Assembly: GCA_963792785.1 (NCBI GenBank)
Contig: CAWBXO010000001.1
Location: forward strand, 992,001-1,056,000
DNA length: 64,000 nucleotides
Direction of reading: 5' to 3'
Origin: CAWIMX01 sp963792785
GTDB lineage: Bacteria > Acidobacteriota > Vicinamibacteria > Vicinamibacterales > CAVVIG01
Both the position numbers and the translations under genes were made by a program. Under the pieces are notes generated by a model that was not told the origin of the DNA, ran no database searches, and worked only from the letters and a program-made list of their open reading frames with translations. This document shows positions 18,151-25,841 of the stretch, piece by piece. Numbering within the stretch: the stretch's first letter is position 1; each line of letters begins with the position of its first letter.

Positions 18151-18805
18151 ATGCTTTGCCCCGGTTGCAGCGCCCCCATGGACACCCGGCCCCTCGAGGG
18201 CCACGTCGGGACGTCTCTGGATCTGGACATCTGCGTGGCCTGCCGGGCCTTCTGGTTCGACAAGTACCGAGGACCTGCGGCTCTCGCCAGGGGCCACTCT
18301 CACCCTGTTCCGGCTGATCGGGGCGGCGGCGCCCCGCCAGACCCATCTCAGCGACAACCTGCACTGCCCCCGGTGTCAGTCGCGGCTGTGCGACACCCAC
18401 GACATCCAGCGCAACACGCGGTTCCGCTACTGGCGGTGCGAGCGAGGCCACGGCCGGTTCATCACCTTCTTCGACTTCCTGCGCGAGAAGGACTTCGTCC
18501 GGCCGCTCACGGCGCAGCAGATCGAGGAGCTGCGTCAGCAGGTGCAGAGCGTGAACTGCTCGAACTGCGGCGCGCCGGTAGACCTCGCGCGCGGCTCGAC
18601 GTGCCCGCACTGCGGCTCACCGCTCTCGATGCTCGACATGAGCCAGGCCAGCCGCGCGGTCGAGACGCTTCAGAAGGCCGCCGCCCCGAAGCCCATCGAC
18701 CCGGCGCTGCCGCTCGAGCTGCTCCGCGCCCGCCAGGCCGGCACACCCGACCGCGGCCTCGTCGAGGTCGCCCTCAACCTGCTCGGCGACTGGATTCGTA
18801 CCTAA
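18151..18805 (+). CDS. Zinc-ribbon protein (zf-TFIIB-like N-terminus), with +1 frameshift near 18268
   Basis: Starts MLCPGCSAPMDTRPL. The first zinc ribbon (CPGC ... ICVACRAFWFDKY) matches the zf-TFIIB pattern. After FDKY the frame shifts by one; the next frame reads EDLRLSPGATLTLFRLIG, then HCPRCQSRLCD, a YWRCERGHGRF block, and a third ribbon CSNCGAP ... CPHCGSPL before a helical tail ending LLGDWIRT. Dropping one C of CC at 18267-18268 gives one 217-residue protein; length is a multiple of three plus one. Several Cys pairs suggest two or three structural zinc sites. Function unknown; it is divergent from the cold-shock gene. Confidence 0.72.
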
Positions 18806-19266
18806 GACGGACCGCTGGCACCGGCTGAAGCGCACGGCCCACCCCCGGCGCCGGACTCACGGACCGGCGTCGGCTTGGATATGCCGATCCCCGGTGAGCC
18901 GACTGTTCACCGGCCGGGTTTGCCGGTCACCTTCCGCGTACTCATCGCCGCCGCCGCAAGCACCGCCTGCGGACCGGTTTTAGGACTATCGGGTGTCACG
19001 CGGCTCCGAAGTCGCCGCGATCGGAGCGTCCGTCCGCCTGGGCGCGCGGCCCGATGGCGGAGCGGCCGACTTTGGAGTCGCGCGAGCGCGGATTTCGAGC
19101 GTCACGGCCGTAGGCTCACGATCCAGGCCGGGTAGGCCTGACGCGAGAGGCGTCAGTACCGAAATCCGCGCGGACGGAGGGACGGTTTCGAGCGGGAGCT
19201 CCATGAGGCCGCTCCGGCATCGGGCCGTGCGCCCGACAGTGGCAGGATGGGGCCAAGTTCAGGCGG
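18806..19266. other. Gene-free 460-bp segment between convergent genes, rich in inverted repeats
   Basis: No reading frame here shows protein-like composition or a ribosome site. The segment contains a 12-bp perfect inverted repeat (19086-19097 with 19160-19171) and several nested hairpins. It could hold an unrecognised structured RNA, or a decayed gene. I found no match to RNase P, tmRNA, SRP or 6S RNA signatures. Confidence 0.5.
19086..19171. ncRNA. Candidate structured RNA: 12-bp closing stem with nested hairpins
   Basis: GCGCGGATTTCG (19086-19097) pairs perfectly with CGAAATCCGCGC (19160-19171). Inside, CTGACGC-GAGAG-GCGTCAG (19138-19156) is a perfect 7-bp hairpin with a five-base loop, and AGGCC/GGCCT flanks it as a competing stem. 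The strand is not known. This is structure seen in the sequence, not a recognised family. Confidence 0.3.
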
Positions 19267-20337
19267 CTAGCCCTGCAGCCAGACGAAGAACACGACGACG
19301 ATCAGGATCGCGAGGGCGAGGAATGTCAGCTTGATCCAGCTCCACGGCCGCTCGCCGGAGATCTCCCCAGTGACGCCGTTGATCGCCACCTGGAACGTGC
19401 GCGTGCCGTAGGTGTAGGCCAGGAGCCAGATCGGCACGAGGATGTGCTTGAAGCGCTGGTCGGCGTACGTGGCGTCGACCTGGAGATTGCGGGAGGTGTC
19501 GCCCGGCACGTCCTTCGCGCAGAGCCGCCGCAGCGCGACATCCATCTGCTCGCGCGACCGCCGCGCCGCGTTCACGAGATCGATCTGATAGCGCTCGACG
19601 GTCCAGCCCGCGAGGTAACCCGGGTCGTACGGCACGAGGGCGCCGGTCGGGAACGGCTCGATGGCGCGCATCCGCGCCGGCTGCACACCCCGCGACGCGC
19701 ACACGAGATCGTCGTCGAAGACGTGCGAGAGCGAGCCGGCGGCCGGGCGCCAGCGGATCCGCCGCTCGCGCCGCTTGCCGACACCCACGGTGTAGTAGGT
19801 GCCCGACTCGGCCGTCCACTGCGCGTCGGCGCGCGCGTCGAACGTCCAGTACGGGATGTAGAGCCCGCGCACCGTGTCGGTGAGTGCCTTCGTGCCCACG
19901 CCGTTCGGCGCGAACCAGAGGCCGCGGTACCACGCGCGGATCAGCTCACGCGCGCGCGATTCCGAGATCTTCATCGGCAACAGCGACTCGGGGCGGAACG
20001 CCGGCTTGATCTCCTCGTACGGGACGAGCGCGGCCGATCCGCAGAACTCGCAGCGCTGCCCCACCTTGGCCGCGTCGAACACCGAAATCGCCTGGCAGCT
20101 CTGGCAGCGGACGGATGTCTTCTCCGCCTGCCAGCCGCGCGCCGCGTCCGGGATCGCGCGCAGCGCCGCCACGAGATCGTGCTCGACGATCGTCGCGCCG
20201 GCCTCGCGCTGCTCGAGGGTGGCGGGCGACTCGGTGCCGCAGAACGGGCAGACCAGCGCCTGCTTGGCGGGCGTCCACACCGCCTCGGCGCCGCAGGCCG
20301 GGCAGTGGTACTTGTCGCGCGCGGTGGCGACGTCCAC
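19267..20337 (-). CDS. Zinc-ribbon membrane protein paired with SPFH protein
   Basis: 356 residues from GTG 20337, two bases after the stop of the SPFH gene, so the two are co-transcribed. Two zinc ribbons come first: CPACGAEAVW ... CPFCGTES and CQSCQAISVFD ... CEFCGSAALVPYEEI. The middle is a soluble region (IPYWTFDARADAQW), and the C-terminus is a single membrane helix (LTFLALAILIVVVFFVWLQG) with few residues after it. The pairing with an SPFH protein resembles the Bacillus YdjG-YdjI type arrangement of zinc-ribbon and SPFH proteins linked to envelope stress, but that comparison is from family knowledge and not proof of role. Confidence 0.8.
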   Translation of the reverse strand: MDVATARDKYHCPACGAEAVWTPAKQALVCPFCGTESPATLEQREAGATIVEHDLVAALRAIPDAARGWQAEKTSVRCQSCQAISVFDAAKVGQRCEFCGSAALVPYEEIKPAFRPESLLPMKISESRARELIRAWYRGLWFAPNGVGTKALTDTVRGLYIPYWTFDARADAQWTAESGTYYTVGVGKRRERRIRWRPAAGSLSHVFDDDLVCASRGVQPARMRAIEPFPTGALVPYDPGYLAGWTVERYQIDLVNAARRSREQMDVALRRLCAKDVPGDTSRNLQVDATYADQRFKHILVPIWLLAYTYGTRTFQVAINGVTGEISGERPWSWIKLTFLALAILIVVVFFVWLQG

Positions 20338-20339
20338 GC

Positions 20340-21401
20340 CTACTTGAGGAACTCCGCGAGCTGGGCGCGCGTGACGCGCCACTGGGAGCCGATGCGCTTG
20401 CCCTCGAGGTCGCCGTCCTCGAGGCTCGTGAGGACGTCCGCCTCGGCTACGCCGAGCGCTTTGGCGACATCGGCCGGCGTCAGCACCTCGGGCAGGCCGG
20501 CGCCGGCCACGGGCGGCGCGCCGGCCGCGGCCGGCGTCGCCTGCGCGGCGAACCCGCCGGGCTGGTTGAGCATCTGCTGCGCCATCGTGATGCCGACCGC
20601 CATCTCGGCGCCCACGCCCGCGATGCCCGACCCGCCCTTCTCGAAGCCCTGGGCCATCTGGTACTTCACGAAGTCGTTCAGGTTGCCGACCGCGGCCATG
20701 CCCGAGCGCTTGTCGATCGCGGCCTCGACCTCCGCGGGCACCGACACGTTCTCGAGGATGAAGCTCGGCATCTCCAGGCCGTACTTCGTCTTCAGCACGG
20801 GATTGATCAGCGGCAGCAGCGCCTCGCCCAGCTCGCTGTAGCGCGTGGCGACGTCGAGCGCCGGCACCTTGCTCTCGGCCAGCGCCTCGCTGAACACGCT
20901 CACGATGCGCGACCGCATCGTGTCGGCGAACTCGTCGAGCCGGAAGTGCTCGTCGGTGCCCGCCACCTCCGCCAGGAACTTCGGGATGTCGACGATGTGG
21001 AAGTCGTACGTCCCGAACGCGCGCAGGCGGACGATGCCGAAGTCCTGGTCGCGCACCATGACCGGATTCGACGTGCCCCATTTGTTGCCCGTGAAGAGGC
21101 GCGTGGTGACGTAGTAGACGTCGGCCTTGAACGGCGACTCGAAGCCGTACTTCCAGCCCTTGAGCCGCGACAGCACGGGAATGTTGTCGGTGGTGAGCGT
21201 GTGCTTGCCGGGGCCGAACTGGTCGCCGAACTGGCCGAGGTAGACGAACTGGACGGCCTGGCCCTCGCGAACGATCAACTGGGCGCCCCGCTTGATTTCC
21301 TTGTCCTGGTCGGGAAACCGGTACGAAAGCGTGTCGCGCGAGTCATCGGTCCACTCGATGATTTCGATCAGCTGGCTCTTGATGAAGTCCATCAGTCCCA
21401 T
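20340..21401 (-). CDS. SPFH-domain protein (YdjI/virion-core-like) with C-terminal HTH
   Basis: 353 residues from ATG 21401, chosen for the GGGGAG before it and the canonical MGLMDFIKSQLIEIIEW start of this family. The SPFH domain spans about residues 30-240 (SYRFPDQDKEIKRGAQLIVREGQ, GKHTLTTDNIPVL, ILENVSVPAEVEAAIDKR). A Gly/Ala/Pro linker follows, then a C-terminal excisionase-like helix-turn-helix (LTPADVAKALGVAEADVLTSL ... IGSQWRVTRAQLAEFLK). In related proteins the C-terminus is a short zinc ribbon or GYF-like module, so an HTH here may mediate protein contacts rather than DNA binding. Operon with the downstream zinc-ribbon membrane gene. Confidence 0.87.
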   Translation of the reverse strand: MGLMDFIKSQLIEIIEWTDDSRDTLSYRFPDQDKEIKRGAQLIVREGQAVQFVYLGQFGDQFGPGKHTLTTDNIPVLSRLKGWKYGFESPFKADVYYVTTRLFTGNKWGTSNPVMVRDQDFGIVRLRAFGTYDFHIVDIPKFLAEVAGTDEHFRLDEFADTMRSRIVSVFSEALAESKVPALDVATRYSELGEALLPLINPVLKTKYGLEMPSFILENVSVPAEVEAAIDKRSGMAAVGNLNDFVKYQMAQGFEKGGSGIAGVGAEMAVGITMAQQMLNQPGGFAAQATPAAAGAPPVAGAGLPEVLTPADVAKALGVAEADVLTSLEDGDLEGKRIGSQWRVTRAQLAEFLK

Positions 21402-21450
21402 GGCATCTCCCCGCCCCCGAGGGCCTGGCGCGTCCCGGACCGCCCGATCG

Positions 21451-21478
21451 GCGGTTTCACGTAATATTACGACACCGC
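21451..21478. promoter_or_regulatory. Composite palindrome in divergent promoter region
   Basis: CGTAATATTACG (21460-21471) is a perfect 12-base palindrome set inside outer arms GCGGT (21451-21455) and ACCGC (21474-21478). It is AT-rich in a GC-rich context and lies between the divergent SPFH operon and the OPT transporter gene. It looks like an operator or overlapping divergent -10 elements. Confidence 0.45.
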
Positions 21479-21511
21479 CGTGCGGTAAAGTTCCACGTTG
21501 AGGGCCCATTC

Positions 21512-23836
21512 ATGAGCGTCGCCGAACCCCCGATCGCCGCCGACGCGGCCGCCGAGCCGCCGTTCGAGCCGTACATCCCGAGCGAGGTGAACCTTCCCGA
21601 GTTCACGGTTCTGCCGCTCATCATCGGCACGGTGCTCGGCGCGATCTTCGGCGCCTCGTCGCTCTACCTCGTGCTCAAGGTCGGCCTCACCGTCAGCGCG
21701 TCGATCCCGGTCGCGGTCATCTCCATCACGGTGTTCCGCCTGCTCTCGAAGTTCGGGCTGCGCGACGCCACGATTCTCGAGAACAACATCGTCCAGACGG
21801 CCGGCTCGGCCGGCGAGTCGATCGCCTTCGGCGTGGGCGTGACGATGCCGGCGATCATGATCCTCGGGTTCGACCTCGAGGTGACGCGCGTGATGCTCGT
21901 GGCGATCCTCGGCGGGCTGCTGGGCATCCTGATGATGATCCCGCTCAGGCGCGCCCTGATCGTGCAGCAGCACCTCACGCTCAAGTATCCCGAGGGCACG
22001 GCCTGCGCCGAGGTGCTCAAGGCCGGTGCGTCGGCCGAGTCGCGCGCGGCGGCGTCCCCGGCGGCCAAGCGCGAGCAGGAACTGCTCGGCGGCGCGACGA
22101 CGAGCGCGCGGACGATCTTCACGGGCTTCGGTATCGGCCTCGCCTACAAGGCGCTCAACGTGGCGTTCAAGGGCTGGAAGGACGTGCCGCAGCGCATCTT
22201 CGGCCCGCCGTTCGACGCCGGGTCGATCTCGGCCGAGATCTCGCCGGAACTGCTCGGCGTGGGCTACATCATCGGCCCGCGTATCGCGTCGATCATGTGC
22301 GCGGGCGGCGTGCTGGCCTACCTCGTGCTGATCCCGGCGATCAAGTTCTTCGGCTCGGCGCTGGCGGCGCCGCTCGCGCCCGGCACGATGCTGATCCGCG
22401 ACATGACGCCCGACGACATCCGCGGGGCCTACGTCCTCTACATCGGCGCCGGGGCCGTGGCGATGGGCGGCCTCGTGAGCCTGCTGCGCTCGATGCCGAC
22501 GATCTGGCACGGGATGATGGGCGGCATCCGGGACTTCAGGGGCGGCGCCACGGCGCACGCCGCGCTCTCCCGCACCGACCGCGACCTGCCGATGAACGTC
22601 GTCCTGTTCGGCAGCTTCGGCCTCGTCGCGGCCATCGTGCTCGCCAAGCCCCTGCACATGAACATCGTCGGGGCCGTGCTGATCGTCGTGCTCGGGTTCC
22701 TTTTCGTCACGGTGTCGTCGCGCCTGACGGGCGAGATCGGCTCGTCGTCCAACCCGATCTCGGGCATGACCGTGGCGACGCTGCTCTTCACCTGTCTCGT
22801 GTTCCTGCTCGTCGGCTGGACCGGCCCGGCCTTCTACGTGACGGCGCTCTCGGTCGGCGGCATCGTGTGCATCGCCTCCTCGAATGGCGGCACCACGTCG
22901 CAGGACCTGAAGACCGGCTACCTCGTCGGCGCGACGCCGCGCTACCAGCAGATTGCGATCCTCATCGGCGCGCTCGTCTCGGCGATCGTCCTCGGGCCGA
23001 TCCTGCTCACGCTGAACGACGCCGCCACGGTCTACGTGCCGCGCATCAGCCAGGAGCCGGTGGCCGGCCCGTCAGGCCCGGAGATGCGGCAGGTCGAGAA
23101 CTTCCCCGCCGACATGCGCGTCGATCCGTCGACGCTCACGGTCAGGCAGACGCACGACGGCACCGAGTACCTGGTCTGGTACAAGACCAACACCGTGGGC
23201 GGGCCCGAGGCCAAGTACCTCGTGGACGCGTCGGGCACGCCCGCGTTCCTCGTCGATCCCGGGATCAACGGCACGCATCGCTACACGCCGGACGGCTCGC
23301 GCCAGGTCGCGAAGTTCGACGCGCCGAAGGCGACGCTGATGTCCTACATCATCAAGGGCATTCTCAACCGCGAGCTGCCGTGGGGGCTGGTGCTGCTGGG
23401 CGTGATGATCTCGCTCACGCTCGAGATGTCGGGGATCCCGTCGCTGGCGTTCGCCGTGGGCGTCTACCTGCCGCTGTCCTCGTCGAGCCCGATCTTCCTC
23501 GGCGGCATGATCCGGTGGCTCGGCGACCACCACGTGCGGAAGAAGCACCAGGGCAAGGGCCTCACCGAGGAGCAGCTCTCGGCCGAGACGGACAAGAGCC
23601 CCGGCGTGCTGCTCGCGTCGGGCTACATCGCGGGCGGCGCGATCGCGGGGATCGTCATCGCCTTCATGGCGGGCGTGACCGGGGACTTCACGCAGCGGAT
23701 CACCGACTGGTCCACGGCGCACAACCCGTTCTTCGCGGGCCCGAACTCGGACCTGCTGTCGCTGATTCCCTATCTGGTCCTGATGGCCGTGCTGCTGTTC
23801 GTCGCGCGCGAGAAGCTCATGGCGCCGAAGCACTGA
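21512..23836 (+). CDS. OPT-family oligopeptide/metal-chelate transporter
   Basis: 774 residues with about 15 hydrophobic segments, the usual bacterial OPT size. Diagnostic stretches are YIPSEVNLPEFTVLPLIIG, the N-terminal LRDATILENNIVQTAGSAGES, LKYPEGTACAEVLKAG, SSNPISGMTVATLLF and SSNGGTTSQDLKTGYLVGATPRYQQ. A periplasmic or loop insert lies near residues 500-600 (VPRISQEPVAG ... TPDGSRQVAKFDAPKATLM). These are proton-coupled importers of small peptides or siderophore-like metal chelates in the inner membrane. It is divergent from the SPFH operon and followed after eight bases by a YaeQ-family gene, so the two may be one transcript. Confidence 0.95.
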   Translation: MSVAEPPIAADAAAEPPFEPYIPSEVNLPEFTVLPLIIGTVLGAIFGASSLYLVLKVGLTVSASIPVAVISITVFRLLSKFGLRDATILENNIVQTAGSAGESIAFGVGVTMPAIMILGFDLEVTRVMLVAILGGLLGILMMIPLRRALIVQQHLTLKYPEGTACAEVLKAGASAESRAAASPAAKREQELLGGATTSARTIFTGFGIGLAYKALNVAFKGWKDVPQRIFGPPFDAGSISAEISPELLGVGYIIGPRIASIMCAGGVLAYLVLIPAIKFFGSALAAPLAPGTMLIRDMTPDDIRGAYVLYIGAGAVAMGGLVSLLRSMPTIWHGMMGGIRDFRGGATAHAALSRTDRDLPMNVVLFGSFGLVAAIVLAKPLHMNIVGAVLIVVLGFLFVTVSSRLTGEIGSSSNPISGMTVATLLFTCLVFLLVGWTGPAFYVTALSVGGIVCIASSNGGTTSQDLKTGYLVGATPRYQQIAILIGALVSAIVLGPILLTLNDAATVYVPRISQEPVAGPSGPEMRQVENFPADMRVDPSTLTVRQTHDGTEYLVWYKTNTVGGPEAKYLVDASGTPAFLVDPGINGTHRYTPDGSRQVAKFDAPKATLMSYIIKGILNRELPWGLVLLGVMISLTLEMSGIPSLAFAVGVYLPLSSSSPIFLGGMIRWLGDHHVRKKHQGKGLTEEQLSAETDKSPGVLLASGYIAGGAIAGIVIAFMAGVTGDFTQRITDWSTAHNPFFAGPNSDLLSLIPYLVLMAVLLFVAREKLMAPKH

Positions 23837-23844
23837 CCGCCGGC

Positions 23845-24387
23845 ATGGCGCTCGGCGCGACGATCTACAACTTCGACGTGGACCTGGCGGACGGCGACCG
23901 CCACGTCTATGAGTCGATCGCGCTGCGGGTCGCGCGGCACCCCTCCGAGTCCGAGCCGCACCTGGTCGCGCGCGTGCTCGCCTACCTGCTCGAGTTCGCG
24001 GAGGGGATCGAGTTCTCGCGCGGCGTGTCGGACCCGGACGACCCGGCGATTGCCGTCCGCGACCTCACCGGCGCGCTCCGCGTCTGGATCGACATCGGCA
24101 CGCCCGACGCGGCCCGGCTCCACAAGGCCTCCAAGGCCGCCGGCCGGGTCGTCGTCTACATGCACAAGGACCCCGCCCAGTTTCTGAAGCAGCTGGCCGG
24201 CGAACGCATCCACAACGCCGAGGCGCTCGAGCTCTACGCCATCGACCGGACGCTCGTGGACGCGCTCGTCGCGCGCCTCGAGCGGCGCGTGGCGTTCAGC
24301 GTGTCGGTGACGGACCGGGAGCTGTACGTCTCGATCGGCCTGGACAACCTGACGGGCTCGGTGACGCGCGTGCGCCCCGGCCCTTGA
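23845..24387 (+). CDS. yaeQ: YaeQ family protein
   Basis: 180 residues, the family's normal length. It begins MALGATIYNFDVDLADGDRHVYESIALRVARHPSESE and carries RVLAYLLEFAEGIEFSRGVSDPDDPAI, RVWIDIGTPDAARLHKASKAAG and YMHKDPAQFL, all hallmarks of YaeQ, a PD-(D/E)XK-like fold protein whose cellular role is uncertain. Enterobacterial YaeQ was linked to suppression of an RfaH defect, but that does not define a reaction. The start is eight bases after the OPT stop codon. Confidence 0.93.
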   Translation: MALGATIYNFDVDLADGDRHVYESIALRVARHPSESEPHLVARVLAYLLEFAEGIEFSRGVSDPDDPAIAVRDLTGALRVWIDIGTPDAARLHKASKAAGRVVVYMHKDPAQFLKQLAGERIHNAEALELYAIDRTLVDALVARLERRVAFSVSVTDRELYVSIGLDNLTGSVTRVRPGP

Positions 24388-24418
24388 CCCGGGACCGTGA
24401 TGCGCAATAATCGGCCGC

Positions 24419-25828
24419 ATGAGAATCCTGGTGCTGGGAGGCGGACTCTGCGGCCTGGGCACGGCCTTGCTGCTCGCGCGCGACGGCCACGAGGTCACGG
24501 TCCTCGAGCGGGATCCCGACCCCATCCCTCCGACACCCCACGCGGCGTGGGACGCCTGGCCGCGAAAAGGCGTCGCGCAGTTCCGCCAGCCCCATAACTT
24601 CATGCCCGGCATGCGGCTGCTGCTCGAGCGCGAGCTCCCCGACGTGTCTCGCGCCCTGGTCGACGCCGGCGCCGCCCGGTGGGACATGGTCAATCCGCTC
24701 CCGCCGTCGCTGACCGATCGATCGCCGCGCCCGATCGACGAACAACTCTGGACGTGGACCGCCCGGCGGCCGGTCGGCGAATGGGTCTTCGCCGATGCCG
24801 CGCATCGCGAGCCGCGCATCACGGTCCGGCGCGGCGTCCAGGCGGCCGCCCTGCTCGCGGACGGCCCGGCCACCACGGGGACGCCGCAGGTGACGGGTGT
24901 CCGCACGGATGCGGGCGACGAGGTGTTTGCGGATCTCGTGGTCGATGCCACGGGCCGCCAGTCGCGCAGCCCGCAGTGGCTTCGAGCCATCGGCGCCCGC
25001 CCACCCGTCGAGGAACAGGCCGACTGCGGGTTCGTCTACTACACCCGGTATTTCACGGGCACGCAGCCACCGCGGATGGGGCCGGGCCTGACGCCGATTG
25101 GCACGATGTCGATCCTCACGCTGCCGGGCGACAACGCCACGTGGTCCGTCACGGTCTTCACCGCCACCGGCGATCACCCTCTGAAGAACCTGCGCCGGGA
25201 GGAGGCGTGGACGAATGTCGTCCGCGCCTGTCCGCTCCAGGCCCACTGGCTCGACGGCGAACCGCTCACGCCGGTGCTCGCGATGAGCGGTATCGTGGAC
25301 CGGTACCGGCGCTTCGTCGTCGACGGGTCGGCCGTGGCGACGGGGTTCGTGGCCGTGGCGGATGCGTGGGCCTGCACGAACCCGTCGGCGGGCCGCGGCC
25401 TCACCGTCGGCCTGAAGCACGCCGCTGTGCTGCGCGACGCGGTGCGCCGGAGCGGCGATCCGCTGGCGCTGGTGACACGCTTTCACGAGCGAACCGAGAT
25501 GGAGATCGCGCCGTGGTATCACGCCCAGATTGCCGCCGATCGGGCGCGGTTCGCGGAGATGGAAGCGTTGCGCGCAGGAGCCTCGCCGCCGCGGCCGGCC
25601 GATGCACTGGCCGGGGCGATCGGGGCGCTGTTCGCGACGATGAGTGAGGACGCCGAACTCTTTCGGGCGGCGCTCGAGTATCTGGGAACGATCACGCCCG
25701 TGCAGGACATCCTGAGGCGCCCGGAGATCGCCGAGCGCCTGAGCGTCGCGAGGGCGGCCATGAAGGCGCATCCCCCACGGCCCTTCCCCGGCCCCAGCCG
25801 ACAAGCGCTGCTCGAGCTGTGCGCGTGA
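24419..25828 (+). CDS. FAD-dependent oxidoreductase (PHBH-fold monooxygenase-like)
   Basis: 469 residues. The N-terminus is a Rossmann FAD site (RILVLGGGLCGLGTALLLARDGHEVTVLERD) and a second motif DLVVDATGRQSRSPQWL sits near residue 175. Near residue 315 VAVADAWACTNPSAGRGLTVGL matches the GD-like FAD ribityl motif. The layout fits group A flavin monooxygenases, geranylgeranyl reductases and flavin halogenases, but the halogenase Lys/WxWxIP motifs were not seen. It stands 31 bp after yaeQ. A cytosolic oxidation of an aromatic or lipid substrate is the best guess. Confidence 0.85.
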   Translation: MRILVLGGGLCGLGTALLLARDGHEVTVLERDPDPIPPTPHAAWDAWPRKGVAQFRQPHNFMPGMRLLLERELPDVSRALVDAGAARWDMVNPLPPSLTDRSPRPIDEQLWTWTARRPVGEWVFADAAHREPRITVRRGVQAAALLADGPATTGTPQVTGVRTDAGDEVFADLVVDATGRQSRSPQWLRAIGARPPVEEQADCGFVYYTRYFTGTQPPRMGPGLTPIGTMSILTLPGDNATWSVTVFTATGDHPLKNLRREEAWTNVVRACPLQAHWLDGEPLTPVLAMSGIVDRYRRFVVDGSAVATGFVAVADAWACTNPSAGRGLTVGLKHAAVLRDAVRRSGDPLALVTRFHERTEMEIAPWYHAQIAADRARFAEMEALRAGASPPRPADALAGAIGALFATMSEDAELFRAALEYLGTITPVQDILRRPEIAERLSVARAAMKAHPPRPFPGPSRQALLELCA

Positions 25829-25841
25829 CGGGCCGCGGACC

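Noticed and set aside
18806..19266. Known RNA (RNase P, tmRNA, SRP, 6S, c-di-GMP riboswitch) in the gap
   Set aside because: None of the conserved core motifs of these RNAs was seen. Only an unnamed structured RNA remains possible.
18986..19334. Small reading frames in the 18.8-19.3 kb gap
   Set aside because: Composition is GC-shadow-like, both strands show one, and none has a ribosome site; the gap is better described by its inverted repeats.
20340..21081. One long fused SPFH-zinc-ribbon protein (minus strand)
   Set aside because: The two are in different frames. The SPFH gene has its own stop at 20340 and the zinc-ribbon gene a GTG start at 20337.
21512..23836. OPT transporter as siderophore-specific importer
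   Set aside because: OPT substrates cannot be read from the sequence. Peptides or other chelates are equally possible.
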